Origin: Artocarpus heterophyllus
Lineage: Eukaryota > Streptophyta > Magnoliopsida > Rosales > Moraceae
NCBI GenBank assembly: GCA_025403435.1
Contig: CM046354.1
Coordinates: 43,039,779-43,103,778, forward strand
Direction: 5' to 3'
DNA length: 64,000 bases
Below the pieces are notes generated by a model. It did no database searches, was not told the origin of the DNA, and worked only from the letters and a program-made list of their open reading frames with translations. A program made the translations under genes and the position numbers. Below, one piece after another: positions 1 through 10,622 of this stretch. How positions within the stretch are numbered: position 1 is the stretch's first letter; each line of letters begins with the position of its first letter.

Positions 1-1924
1 AGTGTGCCGAAGAACCTCCGCGACCTGTGTAGAGAAGTAACGTTCTAGAAGAGCCTCAACCAACTGGTCTTCTTTGCTATTCTCTATCCACAACCGGAGT
101 GAGTGTGGGCTCACACGTACAGCTCTTCCACCGGTGACTCTCCTTCTAACCAATAGAGAGAACCCAAAGCTAATGTTCGTGATTTGTGAACAAAAGCTCT
201 CAGGGAGTTTTCAGATGCTCACTAGAAGAGTATCACTCTTAATCTCTCAAATTGATCTGAGTAAATCATTAGACTCACTCCCTTTTTATACCTATTGGTC
301 CTTGGGGTCAGTCCATATCAGATTAGGTCTCAAAAATCGAAACAGAATCAAGTTCGGATCAATATCTGATAAGATACGCGTGAAAAATGCGTAATCTTAA
401 CTGTCGCGGTCGGCATGCCGAATTGTGTGATAGGCAGGCCGAACTGGCCAGTTCGGCAGGCCGAACTTTCTGATAGGCAGGCCGAACTGCCGAGAAAAAA
501 TCTCCGCGAATCTTTTATTTTCCACCCGAGATTCTAAAGGATAAAGTCTCAGTTTTGATTCAAATAGCCCAATAGAAAAGATATCTGATCAAAACAAACT
601 TTATCAAGATAATCTCTCAGAAAATAAATCAATTCACAATAATTCTACAAGTTTATCTTGTTCTAATTGTCCAAAATTAAAACAACCGATAAACAGACAA
701 GAATTATCCGAACGCCATAATTCAACAAGTTCATCTTGAACTAATTTCTTACATAATTAATTCAACCGATAAACAGACATGAATTATTTGATTCTTATAA
801 ATTTTAAACCAATCTGATAAATCCGACATAAGTCACCAATTATTGGAAAAGCACGCCGTGTCGTTACAGGATTTTGTGAGCTAGCAAAGGGGACCAAAAT
901 GGACCTATAAAGTTCAAGCTCATGATAATTATGAAACCCAATATCCCAGATATACATTTCACAATTATCAACTCCAACTGCTACTCCACTAAAAGCTTGG
1001 AGCTGCACTCTCGAACTTTATAGAATTACGAAGCTCGTGTAGCTAAGTCTCCATGACATATCATAGTGTATCGCATCCCCATATGATCATCCATAACCGG
1101 CTTAAGGACAAGTTCTGTCTTACCTTCCCGATTATTTTTATCTTACGTTCCATTGTCTCACCATTAGAAAACTTACCATCCAAAGATAGTATACCATTCG
1201 GTTACACCTATGTATCCAAATGGTTGAGCGCTCCAGTTTTCAATTACAGGACAACGCATATAAGAGGATATCATTACTCCTAAAGAGGAGCTATGGATTC
1301 CATATCTATGAATAACAAGTCTACGCTATCAAGAGTCATGCCTCCAACGTACCGGCATGCATGCCACTATAGAGATGTGGGAGTCACCCATTGGTACATC
1401 AAAAGACATAAGTCGAGACAACGGGCCCATTATTCATCTCAGGATTAAGATACAATACAAATGATTGTCTAAAGTGAATCGATTTGCCAAGACAGAATTA
1501 TTAATCCAAATCAATTCACTTTATGTCCCGATCCAACACATCGTCACCTATGACAACGTGCCAATGTTTCTATTCACGGAGTCCAACTCCGATGGCCAAG
1601 ACAAACCATCTCCCAAAAGGGATATAGACAACATAACAATCTTTACATGAATAAAGCGCCCTAACTTTATTCCCTCGATTGCGGATCATATATTTTAGAC
1701 CATCACCTTAAGAGTCGTGTCTACCGCATAATCATCCCATCATATGCCCAACTCTTAAGGTTTAGACTGATAGTCTCAGACTACTGTTTGCTTATCATAC
1801 ATTCAACAAATATGAACGTAAAGAGGACAATATTTGGTATATATAAATGAATAAATTCTTTATTGATAAAAATGTCTCCAAAAACGTATTACATTTTTAC
1901 TCCTTAGAGCATACATGTCTAACA
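1..1924 (-). mobile_element. Family-1 copia LTR, cut by the window edge
   Basis: This stretch is the reverse complement of the LTRs of elements A and F and is nearly identical to them. About 109 bp of the 2033-bp LTR lie left of the window. Its right edge is the LTR start (TGTTAGACATG on the minus strand), and the next bases (ATATC...) are LTR sequence of older element B, so it inserted inside B's LTR. It is either a solo LTR or the 5' LTR of a minus-strand element extending left; the window cannot tell. It carries the GC-rich module array (about 408-495) and the CCAAT/TATA promoter (about 291-303, read on the minus strand). Open frames on its plus strand are antisense and not genes. Confidence 0.9.
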
Positions 1925-2793
1925 ATATCATAATATGTCGTATCCCTATAGAATATTCATAATCGGCTTAATGATAAATTCTGCCTTACTTTTCCGATTA
2001 TTTTTATCTTATGTCTCGTTATCTCACCATTAGAAAACTTAGTATCCAAAGACAGTATACCATTTGGTTACACCTATGCATCCAAATAGTTGAGTGCTCT
2101 AATCTTCCAATTACAGGATAACACATACAAAGAATATCATTAACCCTACAAAAAGAGCTATGGATTCTATATCTATGAATAACAGGTCTACGCAATCAAG
2201 AGTCATGTCTCCAACGTACCAATATACGTACCAGCATTAAGTTGACATGTCACTCTTTGGTACATCAAAAGACATAAGTCAAGATAACGGGCCCATTACT
2301 CATTTCAGAATTAAGACACAACACATATGATTATCTAAAGTGAATTAATTTGCTCAGACAGAATTATTAATCCAAATCAATTCAACTTTATGTCATGATT
2401 CAATACATCATCACCTATGACAATGTACCAATATTTCTATTCACGGAGTCCAACACCGATAGCCAAGACAAGCCATCTCCTGTTAGAGATGTAGACAACA
2501 TAACAATCTTAGCATGAATAAAGCGCCCAACTTTATTCCCTCGATTATAGATCTTATGATTTAAACTGTCACCTTTAAGATTCATGTCTTTCGCATAATC
2601 TGTCCAGCATATGCCTGATCCTTAAAGGTTTAGACCGACAATCTTAGACTTTTGTTTGCTTATCATACATTCAACAAATATGAACATAAAGAATACAACA
2701 TTTGGTATATGAATAATAAATAAGCTCTTTATGGATAAAATGTCTTGAAAAACTTATTACAATATTTTACTCCTTAGGGTGTTATGTCCAACA
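1925..2793 (-). repeat. 3' LTR of element B, first 869 bp
   Basis: This is the U3 start of B's 3' LTR, ending on the plus strand at ...TCCAACA next to the PPT. It is clearly homologous to the A/F LTR but with many substitutions. The rest of this LTR was displaced to the left by the young LTR at 1-1924. It retains a stretch that is deleted from B's 5' LTR near 18990, so the two B LTRs differ in content as well as sequence. Confidence 0.85.
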
Positions 2794-2802
2794 ATCTCCC
2801 AC
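2794..2802 (-). other. Polypurine tract of element B
   Basis: GTGGGAGAT on the minus strand abuts the 3' LTR. This is the position of the plus-strand primer of reverse transcription and matches the PPTs of A and F. Confidence 0.8.
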
Positions 2803-2805
2803 TTG

Positions 2806-3290
2806 CACTAAGTGAGTAAATATGACATATCTCGCATCCCCATAGCTTCCACATGCCTCTCAAAAACTCTCACAGTAATTGTCTTCATGAACGGATTAGC
2901 TAGGTTGTCCTCAAATGCGATTTTGCATACAACAACATGCCTGCTTTCAACAAAGTCCTTTATCACATGATACTTTCAATGAATACACTTAATCTTCTTG
3001 TGAAATCTTGGCTCCTTAGCATTAGCTTCGCTCCAATGTTATCACAATGCAATGATAGCACTTTATCCATACCATGAACTACCTCAAGATCGACATGGAA
3101 CTTGTGGAGCCATACTGCTTCTTTCAAAGCATCACTAGCTACCACATACTTGGCTTCCATTGTTGAATACGAAGTGCAATCTTGCTTGATACTTCTCCAA
3201 AAAATGGCACCACCACCTAGAGTAAACACAAAACCAAAAGTCCATCTTCTCAAATCTGTATAGGATGGAAAATCCAAATCAGTGTATCCT
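2806..3290 (-). pseudogene. Element B RNase H domain (broken)
   Basis: Homologous to the RNase H domain of A and F. Recognisable blocks include SGFVFTLGGGAI-like and STMEAKYV-like sequence, the latter holding the domain's glutamate. The family role is degrading the RNA strand of the RNA-DNA hybrid during reverse transcription. An open stretch exists at 2963-3277, but a frame change near 3000 and altered residues make it non-functional. It ends at the PPT. It belongs with the RT fragments at 3291-3496 and 13200-13760, separated by element A. Confidence 0.8.
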
Positions 3291-3496
3291 AGTGGTATTA
3301 GTTCTCACCTAAATACACAAGCAAATATCCTTGAGTCCTTCTCAGGTACTTGAAAATATGCTTGACGGCAACCTAGTGGTGCGATCCTAGATCCGACTGA
3401 AATTGACTTACTATCTTGATCGTATAACAAATGTCCAGTCATGTGCAAAGCGTAGCATACATGAGAGTACCCACAACCAAAGCATAAGGCACCTTC
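3291..3496 (-). pseudogene. Element B RT C-terminus, interrupted by element A
   Basis: The minus strand encodes the end of the copia RT, the region matching [18 protein letters not shown] in A and F. It is disrupted by frame changes. Reading on the minus strand it follows 13200; the coding sequence is cut at 3496/13200 by the insertion of A, with CCTTC duplicated. The longer open frame 3305-3574 on this strand runs into A's LTR and is not a gene. Confidence 0.78.
3492..3496. repeat. Left target-site duplication of element A (CCTTC)
   Basis: CCTTC directly precedes the first LTR base (TGTTAGACATG) and is repeated at 13195-13199 just after the last LTR base. A perfect 5-bp TSD shows that A is an unrearranged insertion into B. 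Confidence 0.95.
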
Positions 3497-4927
3497 TGTT
3501 AGACATGTATGCTCTAAGGAGTAAAAATGTAATACGTTTTTGGAGACATTTTTATCAATAAAGAATTTATTCATTTATATATACCAAATATTGTCCTCTT
3601 TACGTTCATATTTGTTGAATGTATGATAAGCAAACAGTAGTCTGAGACTATCAGTCTAAACCTTAAGAGTTGGGCATATGATGGGATGATTATGCGGTAG
3701 ACACGACTCTTAAGGTGATGGTCTAAAATATATGATCCGCAATCGAGGGAATAAAGTTGGGCGCTTTATTCATGTAAAGATTGTTATGTTGTCTATATCC
3801 CTTTTGGGAGATGGTTTGTCTTGGCCATCGGAGTTGGACTCCGTGAATAGAAACATTGGCACGTTGTCATAGGTGACGATGTGTTGGATCGGGACATAAA
3901 GTGAATTGATTTGGATTAATAATTCTGTCTTGGCAAATCGATTCACTTTAGACAATCATTTGTATTGTATCTTAATCCTGAGATGAATAATGGGCCCGTT
4001 GTCTCGACTTATGTCTTTTGATGTACCAATGGGTGACTCCCACATCTCTATAGTGGCATGCATGCCGGTACGTTGGAGACATGACTCTTGATAGCGTAGA
4101 CTTGTTATTCATAGATATGGAATCCATAGCTCCTCTTTAGGAGTAATGATATCCTCTTATATGCGTTGTCCTGTAATTGAAAAATTGGAGCGCTCAACCA
4201 TTTGGATACATAGGTGTAACCGAATGGTATACTATCTTTGGATGGTAAGTTTTCTAATGGTGAGACAATGGAACGTAAGATAAAAATAATCGGGAAGGTA
4301 AGACAGAACTTGTCCTTAAGCCGGTTATGGATGATCATATGGGGATGCGATACACTATGATATGTCATGGAGACTTAGCTACACGAGCTTCGTAATTCTA
4401 TAAAGTTCGAGAGTGCAGCTCCAAGCTTTTAGTGGAGTAGCGTTGGAGTTGATAATTGTGAAATGTATATCTGGGATATTGGGTTTCATAATTATCATGA
4501 GCTTGAACTTTATAGGTCCATTTTGGTCCCCTTTGCTAGCTCACAAAATCCTGTAACGACACGGCATGCTTTTCCAATAATTGGTGACTTATGTCGGATT
4601 TATCAGATTGGTTTAAAATTTATAAGAATCAAATAATTCATGTCTGTTTATCGGTTGAATTAATTATGTAAGAAATTAGTTCAAGATGAACTTGTTGAAT
4701 TATGGCGTTCGGATAATTCTTGTCTATTTATCGGTTGTTTTAATTTTGGACAATTAGAACAAGATAAACTTGTAGAATTATTGTGAATTGATTTATTTTC
4801 TTAGAGATTATCTTGATAAAGTTTGTTTTGATCAGATATCTTTTCTATTGGGCTATTTGAATCAAAACTGAGACTTTATCCTTTAGAATCTCGGGTGGAA
4901 AATAAAAGATTCACGGAGATTTTTTCT

Positions 4928-5012
4928 CGGCAGTTTGGCCTGCCTATCAGAAAGTTCGGCCTGCCGAACTGGCCAGTTCGACCTGCCTATCACACAGTTC
5001 GGCATGCCGACC
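4928..5012 (+). repeat. GC-rich inverted-repeat modules in the U3 of A
   Basis: Four units of the type TTCGGCCTGCCGAA, complete or half, lie 110-200 bp upstream of the TATA box. Equivalent arrays sit at about 408-495, 12592-12677, 48516-48598 and 56186-56272. Here they read GGCCTGCC, the reverse complement of the leader units (GGCAGGCC). Confidence 0.85.
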
Positions 5013-5121
5013 ACGACAGTTAAGATTACGCATTTTTCACGCGTATCTTATCAGATATTGATCCGAACTTGATTCTGTTTCGATTTTTGAGACCTAATCT
5101 GATATGGACGGACCCCAAGGA

Positions 5122-5138
5122 CCAATAGGTATAAAAAG
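5122..5138 (+). promoter_or_regulatory. LTR promoter: CCAAT and TATAAAAAG
   Basis: CCAAT at 5122-5126 followed by TATAAAAAG at 5130-5138, inside the LTR about 400 bp from its end. This is the likely Pol II core promoter of the element. The same pair is conserved in the LTR at 1-1924, in A's 3' LTR (12787-12803) and in both F LTRs. Confidence 0.75.
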
Positions 5139-5531
5139 GGAGTGAGTCTAATGATTTACTCAGATCAATTTGAGAGATTAAGAGTGATACTCTTCTAGTG
5201 AGCATCTGAAAACTCCCTGAGAGCTTTTGTTCACAAATCACGAACACTAGCTTTGGGTTCTCTCTATTGGTTGGAAGGAGAGTCACCGGTGGAAGAGCTG
5301 TACGTGTGAGCCCACACTCACTCCGGTTGTGGATAGAGAATAGCAAAGAAGACCAGTTGGTTGAGGCTCTTCTGGAACGTTACTTCTCTACACAGGTCGC
5401 GGAGGTTCTTCGGCACACTGAGGTTAGTAAGATCTGTTTAATTTATACATATAACATGTCAAACTTGTGTTTTGGAAAATACTCTGATGAAAAATTTTAA
5501 AAATTCCGCTGCGCACTTTGTTTCCAACAAT

Positions 5532-5543
5532 TGGTATCAGAGC
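5532..5543 (+). other. Primer binding site of element A
   Basis: TGGTATCAGAGC, complementary to the 3' end of plant initiator tRNA-Met, starts two bases after the LTR. It is where minus-strand DNA synthesis starts. Confidence 0.95.
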
Positions 5544-6042
5544 CGAGGTTTTTACATAAATTTGCAAGTTTGTGATCATGTAATATGCATAAATTTTGTG
5601 ATCTTAATCTCTCCAATGCTTGAATTAAATTTTATAGAGAGATGGCACTCTAGGTTTCTATATAATATATATGTTGTCATGGATTATATGGTGAATGTTT
5701 ATTAATTAATTATGGTTGATTAAATTGTTGTTTAATTATTTATTAATTAATTAATACCGGTTATGATTCCTTAGAGGTTAGAATGTGTATCTAGGTTTTT
5801 CATGTAATTAGATGGCGGACTATCATCTCCGTCTAGGAATTATTATTTAATTTTTAATTTGTAAGAATTTTGTAATTAAATAATTATTCGGAGAAGACGG
5901 AACGAGAAGTCGGAACTTAAAGATTGATGATGGCGCCTCCAGGTATTTCCTGAGTCTCTAATTTTATGTTTTTGAATTGTTGAAAATAAAATTGATGAAC
6001 TGCATTAAATTGTATTTTCTGGATTGAGGGTTTTCTGCTCGG

Positions 6043-6223
6043 TCGGCATGCCGGACCTCACAGTTCGGCAGGCCGAAGGTCACAGATCGGCAGGCCGGAC
6101 GTACGGTCCGGCAGGCCGACAGTGGGGCAGAAATTTTGGTGCTCTGCCGGCAGGCCGAACCTTCATGTTCGGCAGGCCGAACCACCATGATCGGCAGACC
6201 GATCACCCAGATCGGCCTGCCGA
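6043..6223 (+). repeat. Leader array of eight GC-rich palindromic modules
   Basis: Eight units of TTCGGCAGGCCGAA type, with variants such as TCGGCATGCCGGA, start near 6043, 6064, 6086, 6106, 6146, 6168, 6190 and 6210. Each is an inverted repeat around two central bases and the spacing is about 20-40 bp. The last unit is in the opposite orientation. The surrounding leader is AT-rich, so the array stands out in composition. Confidence 0.88.
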
Positions 6224-6730
6224 CCGAGAGCAGCCAGGTGTCCAGAAAAGGTGCAATTTTTGGTGCAGTTTTAATTTTATTTTTGGGACGATTCTGAGAA
6301 ACATTAAATTTGGATATGACCGGAAATATGAAGTGTTCGATTCATACGGGATTGAGGACTTGATGATGGATATTACATGTAGAAGGATACAGCTTGAGGA
6401 TTCAAGGATGAAGAATCGATAAATGTCTCGATTATTCTCTTGTAATCTTAGTTTTTCTATTCTCTAGGGTGGAACCATAATATTACGGTTATTATTATTA
6501 TTATGCTTGTAGCTTTGCTTGATTGCTTTGCTTGTCTGCATTATAATATGATTTACCATGTATATTGATAACATGTCATATAGAATAGGGAGTGCCGCTC
6601 ATATTAAATTTGTTCATGCATAATTTCAAAATAAAACCTTGACTTCAAAAGATTGAGTGGGAGAAGGTTTTCGAAGAGAGAACCTAAGGCCTCCATCGTT
6701 GGTCCATAGGAAGAACATGGTGGTCCCAAC

Positions 6731-7044
6731 CCCCTAGGAAGGGATTTCTATCATGTACCAGATTGGATCTCTGAAAGGATAAGGTATTTTAGTATGATTT
6801 ATGGTTGCACACCCCTAGGTGGTGATTATAAATCATGGATAAAATATTAAAACTGGTGGTTATACACTCACGTTAATTTTATTATTAACCTCCCCTAGGA
6901 GCTCTGTTAATAAAATTAATGGCCAAAGAAACGATTATTAGTATATGCTGGATCATACGGGTCCTGGATGGCATATATTAATCAGGAGGGGATCCGTGTT
7001 CCTGATTGAATTTGGCATGACTCCCCTAGGAGCTTGTTGAATTC
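6731..7044 (+). promoter_or_regulatory. Leader stem-loop region with CCTAGG/GGATCC hexamers
   Basis: CCCCTAGG occurs at 6731, 6812, 6892 and 7023. Three stem-loops can be read directly. In 6794-6836 a perfect 9-bp stem ATGATTTAT/ATAAATCAT encloses ACCCCTAGGT. In 6873-6919 a 14-bp stem with a 3-nt bulge encloses CTCCCCTAGGAGCTCT. In 6980-7007 an 8-bp stem AATCAGGA/TCCTGATT has a loop containing GGATCC. Self-complementary hexamers in apical loops resemble retroviral RNA dimerisation signals; that role is inference. Confidence 0.6.
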
Positions 7045-7195
7045 TGAGTTGGGAATTATCGTTGTAAGGTTGTGATATTTTCAAGGTTTTGACACATAAA
7101 CACATTTGTATGATTTTACATGATTGTGTTATCTTACTAAATTATTATATATGTTTGCTTATGTTTGGTATATGACTCTTTATTGTAGATTGAAA

Positions 7196-7552
7196 ATGTC
7201 TAAAAACGCTTTATCATCGATACTTGACAAAAACCAATTAACCGGTGAGAACTATAATGATTGGAAACGGAACCTGGACATCGTCCTTTCCTTTGAGAAA
7301 CTGAAATATGTTCTGACAACTCCTTGTCCTCCCGAGCCTACGGGAGACTCAAGTAATGAGCAATTCCAAGCGTACGACCGCTGGAAAGATGCTAATGATC
7401 AGGCCCGCTGCTATGTTATGGCTAGCATGAATAACGTGCTGCAGGCTCAACATCAGGATTATGAGACTGCGAAGCAGATCTTGGATAATCTTGAGGACAT
7501 GTTTGGAGGCCAGGCCATAACAAAGCGGCAAGGGGCGCTTCGAAACTCTTAA
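7196..7552 (+). pseudogene. gag: Element A gag, N-terminal part
   Basis: Copia-type gag that begins at the ATG in MSKNALSSILDKNQLTGE. That start was chosen because the 24 codons before it read into the leader and the copia gag motif LTGENYNDWKRNLDIVL follows at once. Gag forms the cytoplasmic particle that packages element RNA. About 118 codons are open, then a 1-bp deletion near 7542 (compared with F, which reads through) brings a stop at 7550-7552. The zinc-knuckle half continues in another frame from 7543. It is otherwise nearly identical to F's gag. Confidence 0.88.
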
Positions 7553-8976
7553 ACTGTAGACAGAGACCGGGGACATCTGTAAAGGAGCACATGATGTTGG
7601 TCATGGGTTACCTCGCTGAGGCTCAAACCAATGGAGCCGACATCGATGCTGAAACTCAGATGACTATGGTCTTTGAGACTCTGTCTAAGGAATTTATTCC
7701 GTTTAGAGCTACTTTTAATCTAAGCAATAGACGGGATATGACCTTGACAGAACTGATGAAACAGTTACAAGAGTTTGAACTGCTGATCAGGGAGTCTCCT
7801 GCTGGTGGAGAGGCCAATATGGTAGCTGCTTCTGGTTCCAATCCTAACTCTGGGAATGGAAAGAAGCAACGGGCCAAAAGTGGGAAGTCTTCTATTCCTA
7901 TTGCTACCAAGAGCAAGAAGAAGAAGAAGAAGAACCCAAAGAAGCTTAAGTGCTTCTTTTGTGGTAAGGTCGGGCATATAAAGAAGCATTGCAAGGACTT
8001 CCTTTCCAAGGGAGGTAGGTGTGATCTTCTATATTTAGAAACTTGTTTGGTTGAGGAATCCAGTGACATTTGGGTCATAGATTCCGGTGCAACTAATCAT
8101 GTTTGTGTTTCTCTGCAGGGATTCAAAGAAACGAGAAGTCTACTTCGTGAAGACTTAACGCTTCGGATGGGCGATGGATCCTTGGTCTCAGCGGAAGCAG
8201 TGGGAGATGTCCACCTTTATTTTGATAATTATAGGAGTTTAATTTTGCGAGATTGTTTTTATGTTCCTAAATTTAAAAGGAATTTAATTTCTGTATCTTC
8301 TTTATTTAAAGACTCCTACGTGGTATCTTTTAATGAAAAAGTGGTGATTCGTAAAAACAAATCTTTTATCTGTTCTGGATGGATGCAAAATAATCTATAT
8401 TTTATCAAACCTAAGATGGACCTGTTGCTTAATGCTGAGATAAATGATAATGACTCAAAAAGACTTAAAACTTCTCACTCTAATAAGACTTATCTTTGGC
8501 ATTTGCGCCTTGGCCATATTAACCTAAATAGGATTCAAAGGTTGGTAAGGGATGGACCTTTAAGTCACTTAAAGGTGGAATCTATACCTCAATGTGAGTC
8601 TTGTTTGGAGGGTAAAATGACCAAAAGACCATACAGGTCTAAGGGCAATAGGGCCGAAGGGGTTCTAGAACTTGTGCATAGTGATGTTTGCGGACCGATG
8701 AACATCCGGGCACGAGGAGGGTATGAGTACTTCGTTACTTTTATTGACGATTACTCAAGATATGGGTATGTGTACCTAATGCACCACAAAAGCGAAACTT
8801 ATGATAAGTTCAGGGAGTTTCGGGCTGAAGTGGAAAAGCAATTGGGTAGACTCATAAAGGCACTTCGATCTGATCGAGGTGGGGAATACCTTTCTGATGA
8901 GTTCTTGGGACACTTGTTAGAGAATGAGATTTTATCCCATTTGACTGCGCCAGCACTCCGCAGCAGAATGGCATAG
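7543..8976 (+). pseudogene. Element A gag C-terminus, protease and integrase
   Basis: Continuous open frame after the gag frameshift. In order it holds the rest of gag, a lysine-rich linker, an intact zinc knuckle KCFFCGKVGHIKKHC (CX2CX4HX4C, near 7950-7990), the aspartic protease site WVIDSGATNHVC near 8070, and the integrase HHCC zinc region (HLRLGH...CESC, near 8500-8610). The integrase core follows with HSDVCGPM, FVTFIDDYSRYG and RSDRGGEY, which contain acidic catalytic residues. A 1-bp deletion near 8950 shifts the frame, and the product stops at 8974-8976. Protease would cut the polyprotein and integrase would insert the cDNA; here they are separated from RT. Confidence 0.9.
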
Positions 8977-10622
8977 CAGAGAGAAGGAATAGGATTTTGT
9001 TGGACATGATTAGGTCCATGATGAGTTATTCATCATTGCCTTTATCCTTTTGGGGATATGCACTACAAACCGCATGTTATCTTTTGAACAATGTACCTTC
9101 AAAATCGGTCCCTAAAACTCCTCACGAGTTGTGGACAAGACGGAAGACATCCTTAAACCATATTCGCATATGGGGATGTCCAGCTCATGTCCTGTTTAAG
9201 GATCCGAATAAGTTGGAAGCACGTTCAGAAGTTTGCGTGTTTGTAGGATATCCAAAAGGGACTAAAGGGGGTTATTTTTATAACCCAAAGGAAAATAAAG
9301 TCGTGGTTTCAACTAATGCAACTTTCCTTGAGGAGAGTTACATGAACGACTTTAAACCTCAAAGCAAAGTGGTGCTTGAGGAGTTGAGGGGTAATCCGTT
9401 TACTCCGGAGGTTCCGAACGAAACCATTCCGATCGGTGTAGAAAAACCAAACAAACCTGAACAACAACCTCAGGGGCTTCGGCGTAGTGGGAGGATCGGG
9501 CGTCAACCTGAGAGGTATATGTTCAATGGGGAGGTCTTTTTGGCTGAACCGGATGAACATGACAGGGATCCTTATACTTACGCAGAAGCTATGGAGGATG
9601 TTGATTCAAGACTCTGGACAGAGGCCATGAACATTGAGATGAACTCTATGGAGACTAATCGGGTCTGGGAGCTTGTGGATCTTCCCGAAGGGGTAAAACC
9701 CATAGGGAGTAAGTGGATCTACAAGAGGAAAAGAGGAGTGGATGGAAAGGTCGAAACCTTTAAGGCTAGACTGGTAGCTAAGGGTTATACGCAAAAGGAA
9801 GGAATCGATTATGAGGAAACCTTTTCGCCTGTAGCCATGCTTAAGTCCATCCGGATTCTCTTGTCCATAGCTGCCGCTCTCGACTACGAGATTTGGCAGA
9901 TGGATGTCAAGACGGCTTTTCTGAATGGCTATCTTGATGAGTCCATTTATATGGAACAACCAGACGGGTTCAAGGTCACGGGTCAAGAGGGTAAGGTTTG
10001 TAAGTTGCTAAAGTCTATTTATGGACTTAAGCAGGCTTCTCGTTCTTGGAACATAAGATTTGATCATGTGATCAAGACTTATGGGTTCTCACAAAATGTG
10101 GATGAGCCATGTGTTTACAAACACATTAAGAATGGGAAGGTGGTTTTTCTACTACTCTATGTAGATGACATTCTGCTAATTGGCAATGACGTTGGGGCAT
10201 TGTCATCGGTCAAATTATGGTTGACCAAGCAGTTTGACATGAAGGACTTAGGTGAGGCTAATTTTGTTCTCGGTATCCAGATCTTTCGGGATAGGAAGAA
10301 CAAAATGATAGCTTTGTCACAGGCCGGCTACATAGATAAAATTCTCAGGAGGTTTGCAATGCAGGATTCCAAGAAAGGTGGGCAACCATCTAGGTCTGGA
10401 ATTACTCTTTCTAAGAAAGACTCTCCAAAGTCTTATGAAGAAAGAGAATACATGAAGAAGGTACCATATGCTTCGGCAGTGGGTAGTCTCATGTATGCCA
10501 TGCTTTGCACTCGACCGGATATTAGCTATGCGGTCGGGATTGTGAGTCGATTTCAGGCGGATCCAGGACCGAACCATTGGGTTGCGGTAAAGTATATTTT
10601 CAAGTACCTAAGAAGGACTTGA
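8952..10622 (+). pseudogene. Element A integrase end and reverse transcriptase
   Basis: Open frame from the shifted integrase end (AERRNR block), through the integrase C-terminus ([12 protein letters not shown]) and a variable linker, into the copia RT. RT starts near [19 protein letters not shown] and has [33 protein letters not shown] (first catalytic Asp) and the catalytic [14 protein letters not shown] near 10155-10195. RT copies element RNA into DNA inside the particle. The frame ends at a TGA (10620-10622) where D and F have CGA, a single C-to-T change. All RT catalytic residues visible here are intact. Confidence 0.92.

Larger units (their letters stand above)
3497..5529 (+). repeat. 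Element A 5' LTR (2033 bp)
   Basis: Bounded by TGTTAGAC...TTTCCAACA, with TG/CA termini, TSD on the left and PBS on the right. The U3 part contains the GC-rich inverted-repeat modules (about 4928-5012) and a CCAAT/TATA pair at 5122-5138. The transcript should start shortly after the TATA box, leaving R-U5 in the last roughly 370 bp. Confidence 0.96.
5544..7195 (+). other. Element A untranslated leader
   Basis: A 1.65-kb region between PBS and gag with no credible gene. It holds the GGCAGGCCGA array (6043-6223) and the CCTAGG stem-loop region (6731-7044). F has the same leader in reverse at 53997-55651 and B a decayed version at 16441-18035. A 132-codon open frame over the array (6024-6422) is not kept in F. 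Confidence 0.85.

Noticed and set aside
74..394. A 106-codon open frame repeated at 5026-5346, 12691-13011, 48180-48500 and 55849-56169
   Set aside because: It lies antisense across the LTR promoter, and its conservation simply reflects the recent common origin of the LTRs; no start context, no domain, and it does not occur in the older B and D LTRs.
1465..1650. A 61-codon open frame repeated in all young LTRs, and an 87-codon frame next to it (1053-1283 and copies)
   Set aside because: LTR antisense sequence; same argument as for the 106-codon frame.
5267..5705. Two 77-codon plus-strand frames spanning the LTR end and PBS of A (first repeated at 12932-13165)
   Set aside because: They run across the U5/PBS boundary and are not part of the gag-pol organisation.
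6043..6223. CRISPR-like array
   Set aside because: Units are 14-bp palindromes with short irregular spacing inside a plant retrotransposon leader; no cas genes and a eukaryotic context.
6024..6422. 132-codon open frame in element A's leader as a possible accessory protein
   Set aside because: It is made by the GC-module array; F's leader gives different, shorter frames, so the frame is not conserved.
7656..8078. 140-codon minus-strand frame opposite gag (copy at 53113-53535)
   Set aside because: Shadow of the gag/zinc-knuckle coding strand; composition follows the lysine-rich linker read backwards (Phe/Leu-rich).
9606..9986. 126-codon minus-strand frame opposite RT (copy at 51205-51585)
   Set aside because: Shadow of the conserved RT N-terminal coding region.
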